DNA from: Bacteroidales bacterium UBA4331
GTDB lineage: Bacteria; Bacteroidota; Bacteroidia; Bacteroidales; Paludibacteraceae
Reading direction: 5' to 3'
Length of the DNA: 64,000 bases
Assembly: GCA_002394395.1 (NCBI GenBank)
Contig: DGTR01000020.1
Location: forward strand, 29,797 to 93,796
Below the pieces are notes generated by a model. It had not been told where the DNA came from and did not search any database. It saw only the letters and a program-made list of their open reading frames with translations. How positions within the stretch are numbered: position 1 is the stretch's first letter; each line of letters opens with the position of its first letter. Positions 52,111 to 60,885 of this stretch are shown piece after piece. A program made the position numbers and the translations under genes.

Positions 52111-53575
52111 GATAGGATCTTGGCTTAAGCAAAACCTCTTTGTGTGGATCTGCGGAGCAGGAATAATGCTGTGGTGGCTTCTTTGTCATCTCTTTCGCCC
52201 TACCGTGCCGATCCTGATAGATCAATTCACTCCGGTGTACCTACCGGTAGTTGGAATCCTATCTTTAGCGTGCCTGTCGATTCCTGGTATCGTTTATCTG
52301 TGCAGCCGTGCGTTCCGCGAGTTACGATGGCAGGAACAGCTACAGTCCGCCGGTATCGTACTGATGCTGACGACGATTGTCTTCCGTGCGCCGGTATACT
52401 TACGCGCACAATTAATCTTTTTTGCGTTCACGGCGATTGCTTTTCTTGCCGATAAGGATCGTCAGTGGCGCAAGCAGCCGGTGTTCTTCTATGCTTGCTG
52501 GATCTATGTCTTGTGGCTATCGATCAGCATGCTTTGGACCCATCATCACGAGGAGTCCATCCGATATTTTAACCGCCTTGTACCACTTGTCTCCTACTCG
52601 CTTTGCTTTGCCATCATAAGCCTTAGCGAAACTAATTATCACCGTCTGCTAACAGTCTTTTGGCGGGTAGTATGTATCGGCTGCTTGCTCTGTGTCGCGA
52701 GCGGTATATACGAATCCCATCGTATGGGATTTGCTTTTTCCAATTTTATTCAGTTTCATAAAACGACGATAGGCTCTTTCTTACCGTTTTTCATGCTTTA
52801 CGGATGGAGCGGAACCCCTCATCCCTCGTTTAACGTCTTATGGATCATGGCAGGAATGAGTTGTAGTTTTTATTTGGCGGATAAACAATATATATCCCGG
52901 TTTGAACTGCTCTGCGGCATTATGCTCATGCTACTCATCGTCATTGGTACACAAAGCCGTATCGGATACGTAATGTGGTTTATCATTGCTTTCTGCGGTA
53001 TCATATATAGTTTACGGAACTATAAACTCGCCCTGTCCGCTGTTCTGTTGTTCTTGGCTGTAGGAGGCTATATCTTCGCACGAGTACATACAGACTCGTT
53101 TCGGAATCTATATACCGACCCTGCCCGCGAGCAGCTCTTCCGGATTGCTCGCGATTATCTGCGCGCCGACCCATGGGTAGGCTCCGGTCTGGGCGGCATG
53201 ACGTATGAATATATAGAATCCGTTATCGGATATGAGTTCAAGTCCTGGTGGCCTCAGTACCAGGATGCGGAGACGATGTACCCGCATAACCAGTTTCTTG
53301 GCGACTGGATGCAGTCTGGTATTATGGGGCTGATTGTGTTGATAGGATTAATAGGGTGTGGGTTCTACGAGGCAATCAAGAGCCGGAGTTTCATAGGTAT
53401 AGCGTACATGATCTCCCTCTTCTTCTTTATGATGATAGAGATGCCCCTCCATTATCTGGGCGGCACCACGGTGATCGCATTCTTCCTTTGTTTTATCTTC
53501 TCCCATCATGACCGGCAAGCGATCGGTACAGGCGCAGATACGCCTCTACATGAGCCTGCCATGAGAACGAAGTAG
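52088..53575 (+). CDS. O-antigen ligase/polymerase family membrane protein
   Basis: 495 aa with about ten to twelve membrane helices. Near the C-terminus lie G-S-G-L-G-G and P-H-N-Q-F-L-G-D-W-M-Q-S-G-I-M-G-L, the loop signature of the WaaL/Wzy (Wzy_C) family. It joins O-antigen to lipid A-core or polymerises repeat units on the periplasmic side; which one cannot be told. ATG 52103 is an alternative start, giving an 8-nt instead of 23-nt overlap with the preceding gene. Its last 83 nt are antisense to the end of the next, convergent GT4 gene. Confidence 0.85.
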   Translation: MEYTRMHKIGSWLKQNLFVWICGAGIMLWWLLCHLFRPTVPILIDQFTPVYLPVVGILSLACLSIPGIVYLCSRAFRELRWQEQLQSAGIVLMLTTIVFRAPVYLRAQLIFFAFTAIAFLADKDRQWRKQPVFFYACWIYVLWLSISMLWTHHHEESIRYFNRLVPLVSYSLCFAIISLSETNYHRLLTVFWRVVCIGCLLCVASGIYESHRMGFAFSNFIQFHKTTIGSFLPFFMLYGWSGTPHPSFNVLWIMAGMSCSFYLADKQYISRFELLCGIMLMLLIVIGTQSRIGYVMWFIIAFCGIIYSLRNYKLALSAVLLFLAVGGYIFARVHTDSFRNLYTDPAREQLFRIARDYLRADPWVGSGLGGMTYEYIESVIGYEFKSWWPQYQDAETMYPHNQFLGDWMQSGIMGLIVLIGLIGCGFYEAIKSRSFIGIAYMISLFFFMMIEMPLHYLGGTTVIAFFLCFIFSHHDRQAIGTGADTPLHEPAMRTK

Positions 53576-54551
53576 CATACGCGAACGCTTCCTCCAGCTG
53601 TTTTGGTGTGGTGTCTGTGATTGCTTTGCGGATCAGTTTCGCAGAAGCCTCAGCGGGGTAACCCTTCTCGAAGAAAGAGACATGCGTGCTGCCTATCTCA
53701 ACGAGGCTGGTCTCGTGGCTGCAGATGACAGGTTTGCGGAAGAGCATCGCTTCCACGACCGGCAGACCGAATCCCTCGAAAAGCGACGGGAAGACGAATG
53801 CCTCGCAATTCCGGTATAGCCATACTTTCTCCTCTGCCGACACTTTGCCTATCAGGTGCATATTCGTTACGTTTTTCTCGCGAATGAGTTGCTCGATTCT
53901 CTGCGCGTATCCGGTGTCTTTATTGCCGGCGATGTAGAGTTGGTACTGGGGCAGACGGAGCATGATATCCACCAGGACATGGAAATTCTTCTTCTCCTTG
54001 ATCTCCCCTATACTAAAAAGGAAAGGCGCGCGTACGGATGCAGGCGCCTGCTCGCGCGCGAGGTCGATACGCTCGATACCATTGTAGATCACCTCTACGG
54101 CTTTGCCTTTCATCTCCATAAACCGCTCCGTCTCCGCCTTGGCAAACTGCGAGATAGCAACGATGCGGTCAGCGCGATTCACCTTGCGCTGGATCTTATG
54201 CAGGTACTCCTGTACTTTCCTGCCCTCTTTCTCATAAACGAAATTAAAATCATGGATTGTCAGTACGTAATGACAGGCATGAGGGGTATAGCGCGAGAGT
54301 TGATGAATCGCGTGCCATACGTCGTATTTGGCGCCTATGAGCCACGGTAAGACGCGGAAGATCTTCCAGGAGCGGACATACTTCACCTTATCACCGAACG
54401 CGCCCATAAATTGTTTGGGAACCATGAGGGTGATCTCTTCGCCTGCTATAGGCTGATAGCTGTCCCGGAAGAAATAGCCGTAGTTAAGTGCCACCTGACC
54501 TAAGCCGCAGTGGACATTCTTGAGGATGGACAAGTCGATTAAGATGCGCAT
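53493..54551 (-). CDS. Glycosyltransferase family 4
   Basis: 352 aa. C-terminal GT4 features: S-I-G-E-I-K-E-K-K-N-F near 185 and F-P-S-L-F-E-G-F-G-L-P-V-V-E-A-M near 255. The C-terminal F-S-W-x-A-H-x-E-A-Y-L-x-L-Y-R-S-L motif lies within the 83-nt antisense overlap, so this end is real. It is the last gene of a leftward operon and overlaps the preceding GT4 gene by 13 nt. Probably surface polysaccharide synthesis; donor and acceptor unknown. Confidence 0.9.
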   Translation of the reverse strand: MRILIDLSILKNVHCGLGQVALNYGYFFRDSYQPIAGEEITLMVPKQFMGAFGDKVKYVRSWKIFRVLPWLIGAKYDVWHAIHQLSRYTPHACHYVLTIHDFNFVYEKEGRKVQEYLHKIQRKVNRADRIVAISQFAKAETERFMEMKGKAVEVIYNGIERIDLAREQAPASVRAPFLFSIGEIKEKKNFHVLVDIMLRLPQYQLYIAGNKDTGYAQRIEQLIREKNVTNMHLIGKVSAEEKVWLYRNCEAFVFPSLFEGFGLPVVEAMLFRKPVICSHETSLVEIGSTHVSFFEKGYPAEASAKLIRKAITDTTPKQLEEAFAYATSFSWQAHVEAYLRLYRSLAGHDGRR

Positions 54552-55636
54552 AAGCCGTGAAATACTTGTATTAAATTATTTGCTACTTTCTCGTCTGTGA
54601 ATTTCGAGGCCTGCTCTTTTCCCTTGGCACGCATGGTCTCGCGCAGAGCCGAGTCGGTAAGGATACGCGTTAGCTGCGCGCCTATCTCTTCCGCGTTCAG
54701 CGGGTCGGCGTACAACGCGGCATCGCCGCCGGTCTCGCCAAAACAGCTGCCCGTGGAGGTCAGTACCGGCGTACCGACGCACATTGCTTCCAGGATCGGG
54801 ATGCCGAAACCCTCGAAGATAGAAGGATAGCAGAACACCTCTGCGCCTTTATAGACCGCCGGCAGCTCGCTAAACGGCAGGTCGTGAAGGTATCTCAGAT
54901 CGACGCCAAGCGCCTGCGCTTCGTTTGCTAACCGATCCGCATAGGCGTTCTTTCCTCCGACGGCGACGAGGGGCAGGTCGGTCTTCGCCAAGTGCATCGC
55001 CTCGATGAGGCGACGGAGGTTCTTGCGGGGTTCGATAGCGCCGACCGCGAGCAGGTAACGTTCAGGCAGGTGATAACGCGCCTTCGTCTCCTCTACCTTC
55101 GTATCCGTGACGGGTTCGCGGAAACGGTTGTTACAGCCCTGATAGACCACTTGAATCCGTCGCGCATCGATGCCGAAGAAGTCGATGATGTCCCGTTTCG
55201 TCTGCTCAGAGATGGCGACGATAACGTCCGCCACACGCAAGGCGTACTGCATCTTTCGGGTGAAGAGACGGCGGTAGGTAGCGCTGTATAAGTCCGGATA
55301 ACGAAGGAAGATGACGTCATGAATCGTGACGATCGTCTTCACACCGGTACGATGGATACCGAAGGGCAGCTCACCCGAGAGCCCCCAATAGAGATCAACG
55401 TCCTTCATCTGCCCCACGCATCCGAAGCTGCGCCAGAGTGATGGAAACGCCTTCCAAAGTCCCTTCGGGGCGATGGTGCGGGTATCCGGAAAGGTATATC
55501 GCTCCGTAGGACGGGCGAAGAGCAGGTACTCCTCGTCCGGCGCGTAGGTCGTCAAGAGACGGATCACGTCCCTACTGTAGTTTCCTAACCCTCGATGGTT
55601 ATGGTACGCTCGTTTGGCATCAAAAGCTATTCGCAT
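54539..55636 (-). CDS. Glycosyltransferase family 4
   Basis: 365 aa. R-G-L-G-N-Y-S-R-D near 15-23 and L-A-V-G-A-I-E-P-R-K-N-L near 195, P-S-I-F-E-G-F-G-I-P-I-L-E-A-M near 265, typical of GT4 mannosyl/rhamnosyl-type enzymes. It overlaps the LTA-synthase-like gene by 10 nt and the next GT4 gene by 13 nt, so all three are translationally coupled. Specific sugar unknown. Confidence 0.9.
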   Translation of the reverse strand: MRIAFDAKRAYHNHRGLGNYSRDVIRLLTTYAPDEEYLLFARPTERYTFPDTRTIAPKGLWKAFPSLWRSFGCVGQMKDVDLYWGLSGELPFGIHRTGVKTIVTIHDVIFLRYPDLYSATYRRLFTRKMQYALRVADVIVAISEQTKRDIIDFFGIDARRIQVVYQGCNNRFREPVTDTKVEETKARYHLPERYLLAVGAIEPRKNLRRLIEAMHLAKTDLPLVAVGGKNAYADRLANEAQALGVDLRYLHDLPFSELPAVYKGAEVFCYPSIFEGFGIPILEAMCVGTPVLTSTGSCFGETGGDAALYADPLNAEEIGAQLTRILTDSALRETMRAKGKEQASKFTDEKVANNLIQVFHGLCAS

Positions 55637-57591
55637 GGTTCAGTCCATTTTTGGTCTATAGCAAGGAGGTTGACTCGCATCATATTCATTCCGTAAGTCC
55701 GCATGTCGGCGGCTTTGTCCGGTTCTAAAGTGAGGATATTCTCTCCACTGCCGACGCGGTAAAGACACTCTCGCTTGGAATGGATGCCGTAGCACCAGAA
55801 ATACGCTCCATCCGAGACACCTAAATGGTCGTCGCTCACAAAGTACGCATACCGGCGTTGTTCGTTGAGAAGGTCCACTCCGAGACAATTGTTCTCATAA
55901 TCGATACCCATCAGGCTGAGCACCGTAGGCCAGATGTCTATCTGCGAAGCCGGTCTGTTCACGGTCTGAGGTGCAAGTCCCGCGCCAAGCATAAAGACCG
56001 GAATGCGGTTATAGGGATAAACCATCTCGTAGGGGCTGGCGAGGTTGGCACCGTGATCTGCGACGAGGACAAAGAGTGTGTTCTTTCCCCACTCTGTCTG
56101 CTCAGCCGCCTCCATAAACTGCCGGATCGCATCGTCCGCGTAGGCGATAATCTGATTCTCCGGCTCATCAGCGCGGTTTTGATACGCTTCCGGCACGATG
56201 AACGGACCATGATTACTGACAGTCAGGAAAGAAGCAAAGAAAGGCTTGCCGCTTGCTGCGTATTCGTCCAGACGACGCAGTCCGTACCGGAACAGGTAGC
56301 CATCCGAGACGCCGAAGTTATTGACCGCGGAGTCCGGCTCATAGTCGTAGTTAGAATAGATACGATCGATATGGTTATCCCGCCAGAAGGAGTTCATGTT
56401 ATCGTATTGGGGATTGCCGGTGATGAAGCAGAGGTTCGCGTATCCGTTTTGATGCAGATAGTACGGCAGACCGGTATAGAGATCCGCGTTTACTCCCATG
56501 ATCGGTTTGGCAAAGTTAGGCACGAAGCCGTAATGGACTCCTACGATACCGTTGTTAGTATGGATTCCTGTGGAGTAACAGTTCGACCAGTAAAGGCTCT
56601 TCTCCCGAAGGGAGCGCAGATAAGGCGTGAGGTATTGACCGTTCTCCTGTCGCTCGAGGTTCAGCGCCGACATCGACTCCATGAAAATCACCACCACGTT
56701 CGGCTGCCCCTCTACCAGCCGATGGACGCTGCCCTCCCGTACGATCGGACGGAGCGTGTCGGTGGACACGAAGCCCATCTCCTCCTGCACGTACCGGATA
56801 GCCTCCTGCTCATCGATGGCAGCGATCTCTTTCGGCACCGGGATGGTTCCGTATTCCGCACTTTTGATAATATTGAAAACGGGGTTGACGCCTAACTTGT
56901 TATAGAACGGATTGTTGCTGAAATACGCGAAACTGACCTTCAGCGGGAGGAGTTGAAAACTCCCGCGTATGCCGCAGAAGACTATTCCCCAGAGCAGTAC
57001 GGTCAGCACGGAGGATAAAACATACTGCTTTTGTGAGCGGTTGTCAGCGGAGATCCATCCGTGTGCAAAGGCTTTGTTGATAACTACTAACGCGTACTCA
57101 AAGAGAGCGATGAGCACGAGAGCCATGAGCAGGAAGTACCAGTTTGTTCTGTCTTCGAAGATCATGCCGGCAGTGTCGCCCACAAAGCCAAACCACGCCG
57201 TCACGCCTATATTCAGATGATTCTCGAAGAAATGAAAATACCGCGCATTAGCGACCTCTACGAAAATAAGAATGGCGTACAGTACACCATAGTACCAGGT
57301 TACTGCACTTGTAAATCGCCGCATCCAGAGACTGTATTCCTCCCGGTGCATCGACGCCAAGGCAAAGACGGGTAATAAAAGAGCCGGCAGGGCAGAGATA
57401 TAACTTGCGATGAGGTTGTCAAACTTCACGCCGATGAGCAATGCCGTAGGCAGGAGTCCCCAATCCACCCCTTCTGCCGGCAGGTTCGCTGCGAGCAGGA
57501 TCAAGCGGCAGAGGCTCATCACCAAGAGTGTCAGCAGGTGGATAGAGACCAGATAGCCGACGACCCGTCCAAAGGATTTTACGATATTCAT
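55627..57591 (-). CDS. LTA synthase family protein (sulfatase-type membrane phosphotransferase), second copy
   Basis: 654 aa with five N-terminal helices (about 10-210) and a periplasmic sulfatase/alkaline-phosphatase-like domain: N-V-V-V-I-F-M-E-S-M-S near 278, Y-S-T-G-I-H-T-N-N-G near 318 (nucleophile region) and V-L-V-A-D-H-G-A-N near 500. Like the copy at 43401 it probably transfers phospho-groups to a surface glycan. Start overlaps the preceding barrel gene by 4 nt. Confidence 0.88.
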   Translation of the reverse strand: MNIVKSFGRVVGYLVSIHLLTLLVMSLCRLILLAANLPAEGVDWGLLPTALLIGVKFDNLIASYISALPALLLPVFALASMHREEYSLWMRRFTSAVTWYYGVLYAILIFVEVANARYFHFFENHLNIGVTAWFGFVGDTAGMIFEDRTNWYFLLMALVLIALFEYALVVINKAFAHGWISADNRSQKQYVLSSVLTVLLWGIVFCGIRGSFQLLPLKVSFAYFSNNPFYNKLGVNPVFNIIKSAEYGTIPVPKEIAAIDEQEAIRYVQEEMGFVSTDTLRPIVREGSVHRLVEGQPNVVVIFMESMSALNLERQENGQYLTPYLRSLREKSLYWSNCYSTGIHTNNGIVGVHYGFVPNFAKPIMGVNADLYTGLPYYLHQNGYANLCFITGNPQYDNMNSFWRDNHIDRIYSNYDYEPDSAVNNFGVSDGYLFRYGLRRLDEYAASGKPFFASFLTVSNHGPFIVPEAYQNRADEPENQIIAYADDAIRQFMEAAEQTEWGKNTLFVLVADHGANLASPYEMVYPYNRIPVFMLGAGLAPQTVNRPASQIDIWPTVLSLMGIDYENNCLGVDLLNEQRRYAYFVSDDHLGVSDGAYFWCYGIHSKRECLYRVGSGENILTLEPDKAADMRTYGMNMMRVNLLAIDQKWTEPCE

Positions 57592-59966
57592 TTTGTATAA
57601 TCTTTATCTTTTTCCAAGCCGACCCGGAGTGTCACCAGTAATCCGCGGGGGATACACATACTCATCGTCGTGCGGCCGGGGATAGTGGTGTTGCGATCGA
57701 AGGTGTACTCGGTGAGGGCGGTACCGAAATCATAGATGTTATAACATTGTACCTCGAGGCTCATGGGGTACTCTTTGACCCACCATCGACCTGTAGCGCG
57801 CAGGTCAAAATTGAAGAACGCATCCTCGCGTTTGCCGAAAGCGTTATTGGCGAGGTTGATGCCTCGCGCGTCGTACGGCAGTATCGTTGCCTCCTCATGG
57901 CTGCCCACCGTGCGGGTGCGAACCTCGTAGTTCGTGAACGGCTGACCGTCCTTGAACTTGCCGTTAAGACTGATGGAGAAATACCGGCAAGCATTATACG
58001 TAACCTGGATGCGGGCGATGTAGGCGCGGTCCTGATTGAGCCGTCCGTTTGCTTGATACGGCATGTCGCCTTCGTAGATGACGGTGCCGGTCTCGGAGCG
58101 CGCGGTGGACTCGGAGAGGATGCCGATATTATTACTCAGCGGACCGTTACCCAAGGCGCTGATACCGGACATGAAATAACTCTGCCAACTCAGTTGGACG
58201 AACCATTTCCGGCCGGTATAGGTGTACCGCACCATGTTCGACAGCAGGTGCGGCGTGCGGGCTCCGGGAAGGGAGGACATCAAGTCCAGAGGCATCGTCC
58301 CGATGGTATAGGAGACACCATCGTCGGCGTAGGTGGTGTACCACTGATGGTAGTACTTACGGATCGTACTGAGGATGGCTATCTCATGGCGGCGGTCCTT
58401 ACCGAAGGTGAAGTATATCGGCAGGTCAAGCACCGCATAGGAAGGCTGATGGAGGGAGAGGTCCTTCTTCGGCTGATGGTACGCACCGCCGGAGAGCTGG
58501 TAGAGGGCGTTATCGGTATAACGCGCCTCGCCGTTCATGTAGTCGGCGGAGAGGTAGCGGACATCGTCCCAGGTATAACTCATCCGGTGATGGCTGAGGG
58601 ACAGTCCGAACCGGAACCAGGAGCAGGGCCGGTAGTCGATGGCTATCTTCGCCAGCGCGTTCGGCGAGACGATCGTCCGTCCGTGACCTAAGAGGATACC
58701 GTCGAGCGAGACGCCGGCATGAGCGTAGAGGAGCAGTCCGCGCGCTACCTCTTTGCGGGCGATGACCATCGCTTCGTTCTCCAGAAGACCGGCGGTGAAC
58801 GGCGAGGCCTTCCATTGATAGGTATAGAGCGGCGTGGGCGTTGTCTCGTCAAAAGACTGCCGGTAGAGCGCATTGCTCCATGTCCTCGTCGTCGGGTGGA
58901 AATGAAGGACGGAGTTATAACCCTCTGCGTGTACGGAGAGCCAACTCAGAAGCGGCTGGTCGTAACGTACGGAGAGGTTCACGCTATGGAGCCTGCCGTC
59001 CGGGTACCAGGGTTCGAATCCCTCGCCATCCTGATCCATGATGTTACGGGTAAAAGAGAGACTGTCATGTCTCCATCCGCTGAGCTCGTAGCTGATACCG
59101 GCGACGAGTGTGCCGCCGTTGTCGAACCGTGAGGTGGCGTACAAGCCTGCCTGATACGCGCGGGAAGTAGCCTGCTCATTGGCGTTATAGAGAAACTCCG
59201 AACCATAATCGGTGCGGCCGGTAGTGACGAGGAAGTAGCGGAGGCTTAAGGGGTTAGGGGTAAGGGGAATCTCACCGTCGAGTTGCGCCGTATAAGAGGC
59301 AGCATCGTACATGCCGCTGATACCGGTGTGGTCGAATGCCGAGAGGCGGCGCTGACCGTAATAGACGTACGCATGCTGGTAGTAATCCCTGCCGTAGGCG
59401 CGAATGGGAAAAGCCGCCTCCGCGGTGCCGGCACCGACGATGCGGTTGCGGTTCTCGACAGGGCGGTTGTCGATCGTGCGCTCCGAAGCGGACTTATGGA
59501 AGAGGTTGATCATCTCCCTGGTGCCGGGTGCGATGCCTCCCAATCCGCCTACGTTGCCCGTCAGGCGGAGCGATGCGCGCTGGACGGAGTCGTCCGTGAA
59601 GAAGAGCTCACCATCGTGGTAGTCCAGCACCATCGAGGTGCGATCCATCTGCGTATGCAGGAGCACCGAGCCGACACGGCTACGCGAGTCGATACGCATG
59701 CCGTTGAGGTGGTATTTATTGTTCTTGAACGAGTTGCCGGCGATGGAGAAGACCTGCTGGTCGCCGAGGTTCCATTCGCCCGTAGTCTCCGCTTCATAGA
59801 TGGTATAGGCGTTACTGTTATCGAGGTAATGCCCCAGGTCGGTCGTCAGGTACCAATCCCTGAAGAAAGTGGACGAAACAGAGTCAACGCCTGCCTGCGC
59901 GTGCGCGAAAGCAAACGAAAAAAGGAACAGGCTCAGTAATATGTACTTTCTACTTTCGACTTTCAT
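57588..59966 (-). CDS. TonB-dependent-receptor-like outer-membrane protein
   Basis: 792 aa. Signal peptide after M-K-V-E-S-R-K (cleavage near A-H-A-Q). It has a plug-like N-terminal part (N-N-K-Y-H-L-N-G-M-R-I-D-S-R near 85) and a long beta-barrel ending in aromatic/hydrophobic strands (L-L-V-T-L-R-V-G-L). The carboxypeptidase-like domain common in Bacteroidota SusC proteins is absent. The substrate is unknown. Its start codon lies inside a 7-bp tandem repeat that also carries the stop codon of the preceding gene; E-I-P-L-T-P-N-P-L-S near 240 is another repeat-like loop. Confidence 0.75.
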   Translation of the reverse strand: MKVESRKYILLSLFLFSFAFAHAQAGVDSVSSTFFRDWYLTTDLGHYLDNSNAYTIYEAETTGEWNLGDQQVFSIAGNSFKNNKYHLNGMRIDSRSRVGSVLLHTQMDRTSMVLDYHDGELFFTDDSVQRASLRLTGNVGGLGGIAPGTREMINLFHKSASERTIDNRPVENRNRIVGAGTAEAAFPIRAYGRDYYQHAYVYYGQRRLSAFDHTGISGMYDAASYTAQLDGEIPLTPNPLSLRYFLVTTGRTDYGSEFLYNANEQATSRAYQAGLYATSRFDNGGTLVAGISYELSGWRHDSLSFTRNIMDQDGEGFEPWYPDGRLHSVNLSVRYDQPLLSWLSVHAEGYNSVLHFHPTTRTWSNALYRQSFDETTPTPLYTYQWKASPFTAGLLENEAMVIARKEVARGLLLYAHAGVSLDGILLGHGRTIVSPNALAKIAIDYRPCSWFRFGLSLSHHRMSYTWDDVRYLSADYMNGEARYTDNALYQLSGGAYHQPKKDLSLHQPSYAVLDLPIYFTFGKDRRHEIAILSTIRKYYHQWYTTYADDGVSYTIGTMPLDLMSSLPGARTPHLLSNMVRYTYTGRKWFVQLSWQSYFMSGISALGNGPLSNNIGILSESTARSETGTVIYEGDMPYQANGRLNQDRAYIARIQVTYNACRYFSISLNGKFKDGQPFTNYEVRTRTVGSHEEATILPYDARGINLANNAFGKREDAFFNFDLRATGRWWVKEYPMSLEVQCYNIYDFGTALTEYTFDRNTTIPGRTTMSMCIPRGLLVTLRVGLEKDKDYTK

Positions 59967-59976
59967 CTTTCGACTT
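59942..59976. repeat. Heptamer repeat x5 holding one stop and one start codon
   Basis: Units TGTACTT, TCTACTT, TCGACTT, TCATCTT, TCGACTT (plus-strand reading). The stop TAG (59950-59952) of the upstream barrel gene and the ATG (59964-59966) of the next gene both fall within it. Confidence 0.85.
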
Positions 59977-60885
59977 CAAGATATCGAGGTTATAGACGAG
60001 TCCGACGCGGACCTGATGGAAGGGGTAATCTTTGATGCCGTACTGATACTGGACGTAGGGTTCGAAGCCCTTGACGTGTCCCGCTGCACGGGCTTTGATA
60101 CTCATGGGCGCATCGCCGTACCGCTCCCATCCTACGTAGCCGCCCCAGGTAGCCTGGACGGAGAAATACTCGTGCCTCAGCTGCGCCTGCAGACCGTACA
60201 TGACTGCATCGTTCTGACGGCCGTTATCGGTCTGCCAGCATAGGAAGCCCACCGAGCCCGCGAAGCGAAGTGTGATGGCTTTGAGGGGGATGGATTGTCC
60301 CATGGCGAGGTCGAAGAAATACGCCGGGCAGTCGTAATGTCTGCGTCGCTCAAACTGTTCACCGGAGGCGGTCTTCATGCCCAACCGGACGGTCATCTGC
60401 GGGATATATCCGGCGTTGGCAGAATGGAACCAGGAGTGATGCAGTACCTGCACGTCGGTAGAGATATAGACATCTCCGGCGCCGCTGCCGGTACCGTCAT
60501 ACTGCTTGTACCACCCATAGACCGGCATCCAGACGGAGAGGTTCGCCCATCGCGTGAAGAGGGGCACGTGCACGCGCGCGAAGATATCTGCGGTATTGTT
60601 GTTCTGAAAACCGATATAACCATCCGCCGCCAGTTCCAGGCGCAGATGGTCATAGGTCAGTCCGTCCGACATGTCGATGATCGGCAGGGCGTTGGGACCG
60701 AAAAAAGCCGGAGCAATGCCCGTAGGCTGGCTCAGATCGGGTTTCTCAATCGGTACTTCCGCCCGTATGGGAATACAGAATAAAGAGTACAGAATACAGA
60801 GCACAAACAAAATTAGTCTGTATTCTGTCAGCGGCTGCGCCGCGGTCTGTGCTCTGTCAGCCAAAGGCGGTCTGTGTTCCATCAT
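59950..60885 (-). CDS. Outer-membrane beta-barrel-like protein, unknown function
   Basis: 311 aa. The signal core (L-I-L-F-V-L-C-I-L-Y-S-L-F-C-I-P-I-R-A) comes only after about 22 polar residues, and both stretches are encoded by imperfect TCTGTATTCTGT-type repeats and a GCGGCTGCGCCGC palindrome. The mature part is rich in beta strands with Y/W/G spacing, and F-F-G-P-N-A-L-P-I-I-D near 60. No family recognised. It overlaps dnaJ by 4 nt and the 792-aa gene by 17 nt, so it is part of the grpE-dnaJ operon. Confidence 0.7.
   Translation of the reverse strand: MMEHRPPLADRAQTAAQPLTEYRLILFVLCILYSLFCIPIRAEVPIEKPDLSQPTGIAPAFFGPNALPIIDMSDGLTYDHLRLELAADGYIGFQNNNTADIFARVHVPLFTRWANLSVWMPVYGWYKQYDGTGSGAGDVYISTDVQVLHHSWFHSANAGYIPQMTVRLGMKTASGEQFERRRHYDCPAYFFDLAMGQSIPLKAITLRFAGSVGFLCWQTDNGRQNDAVMYGLQAQLRHEYFSVQATWGGYVGWERYGDAPMSIKARAAGHVKGFEPYVQYQYGIKDYPFHQVRVGLVYNLDILKSKDESRK

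Noticed and set aside
59005..59035. tRNA-like T-arm (AGGGTTCGAATCCCT)
   Set aside because: It lies inside the 792-aa outer-membrane gene, encodes E-G-F-E-P-W-Y in frame, and no acceptor, D or anticodon stem surrounds it.
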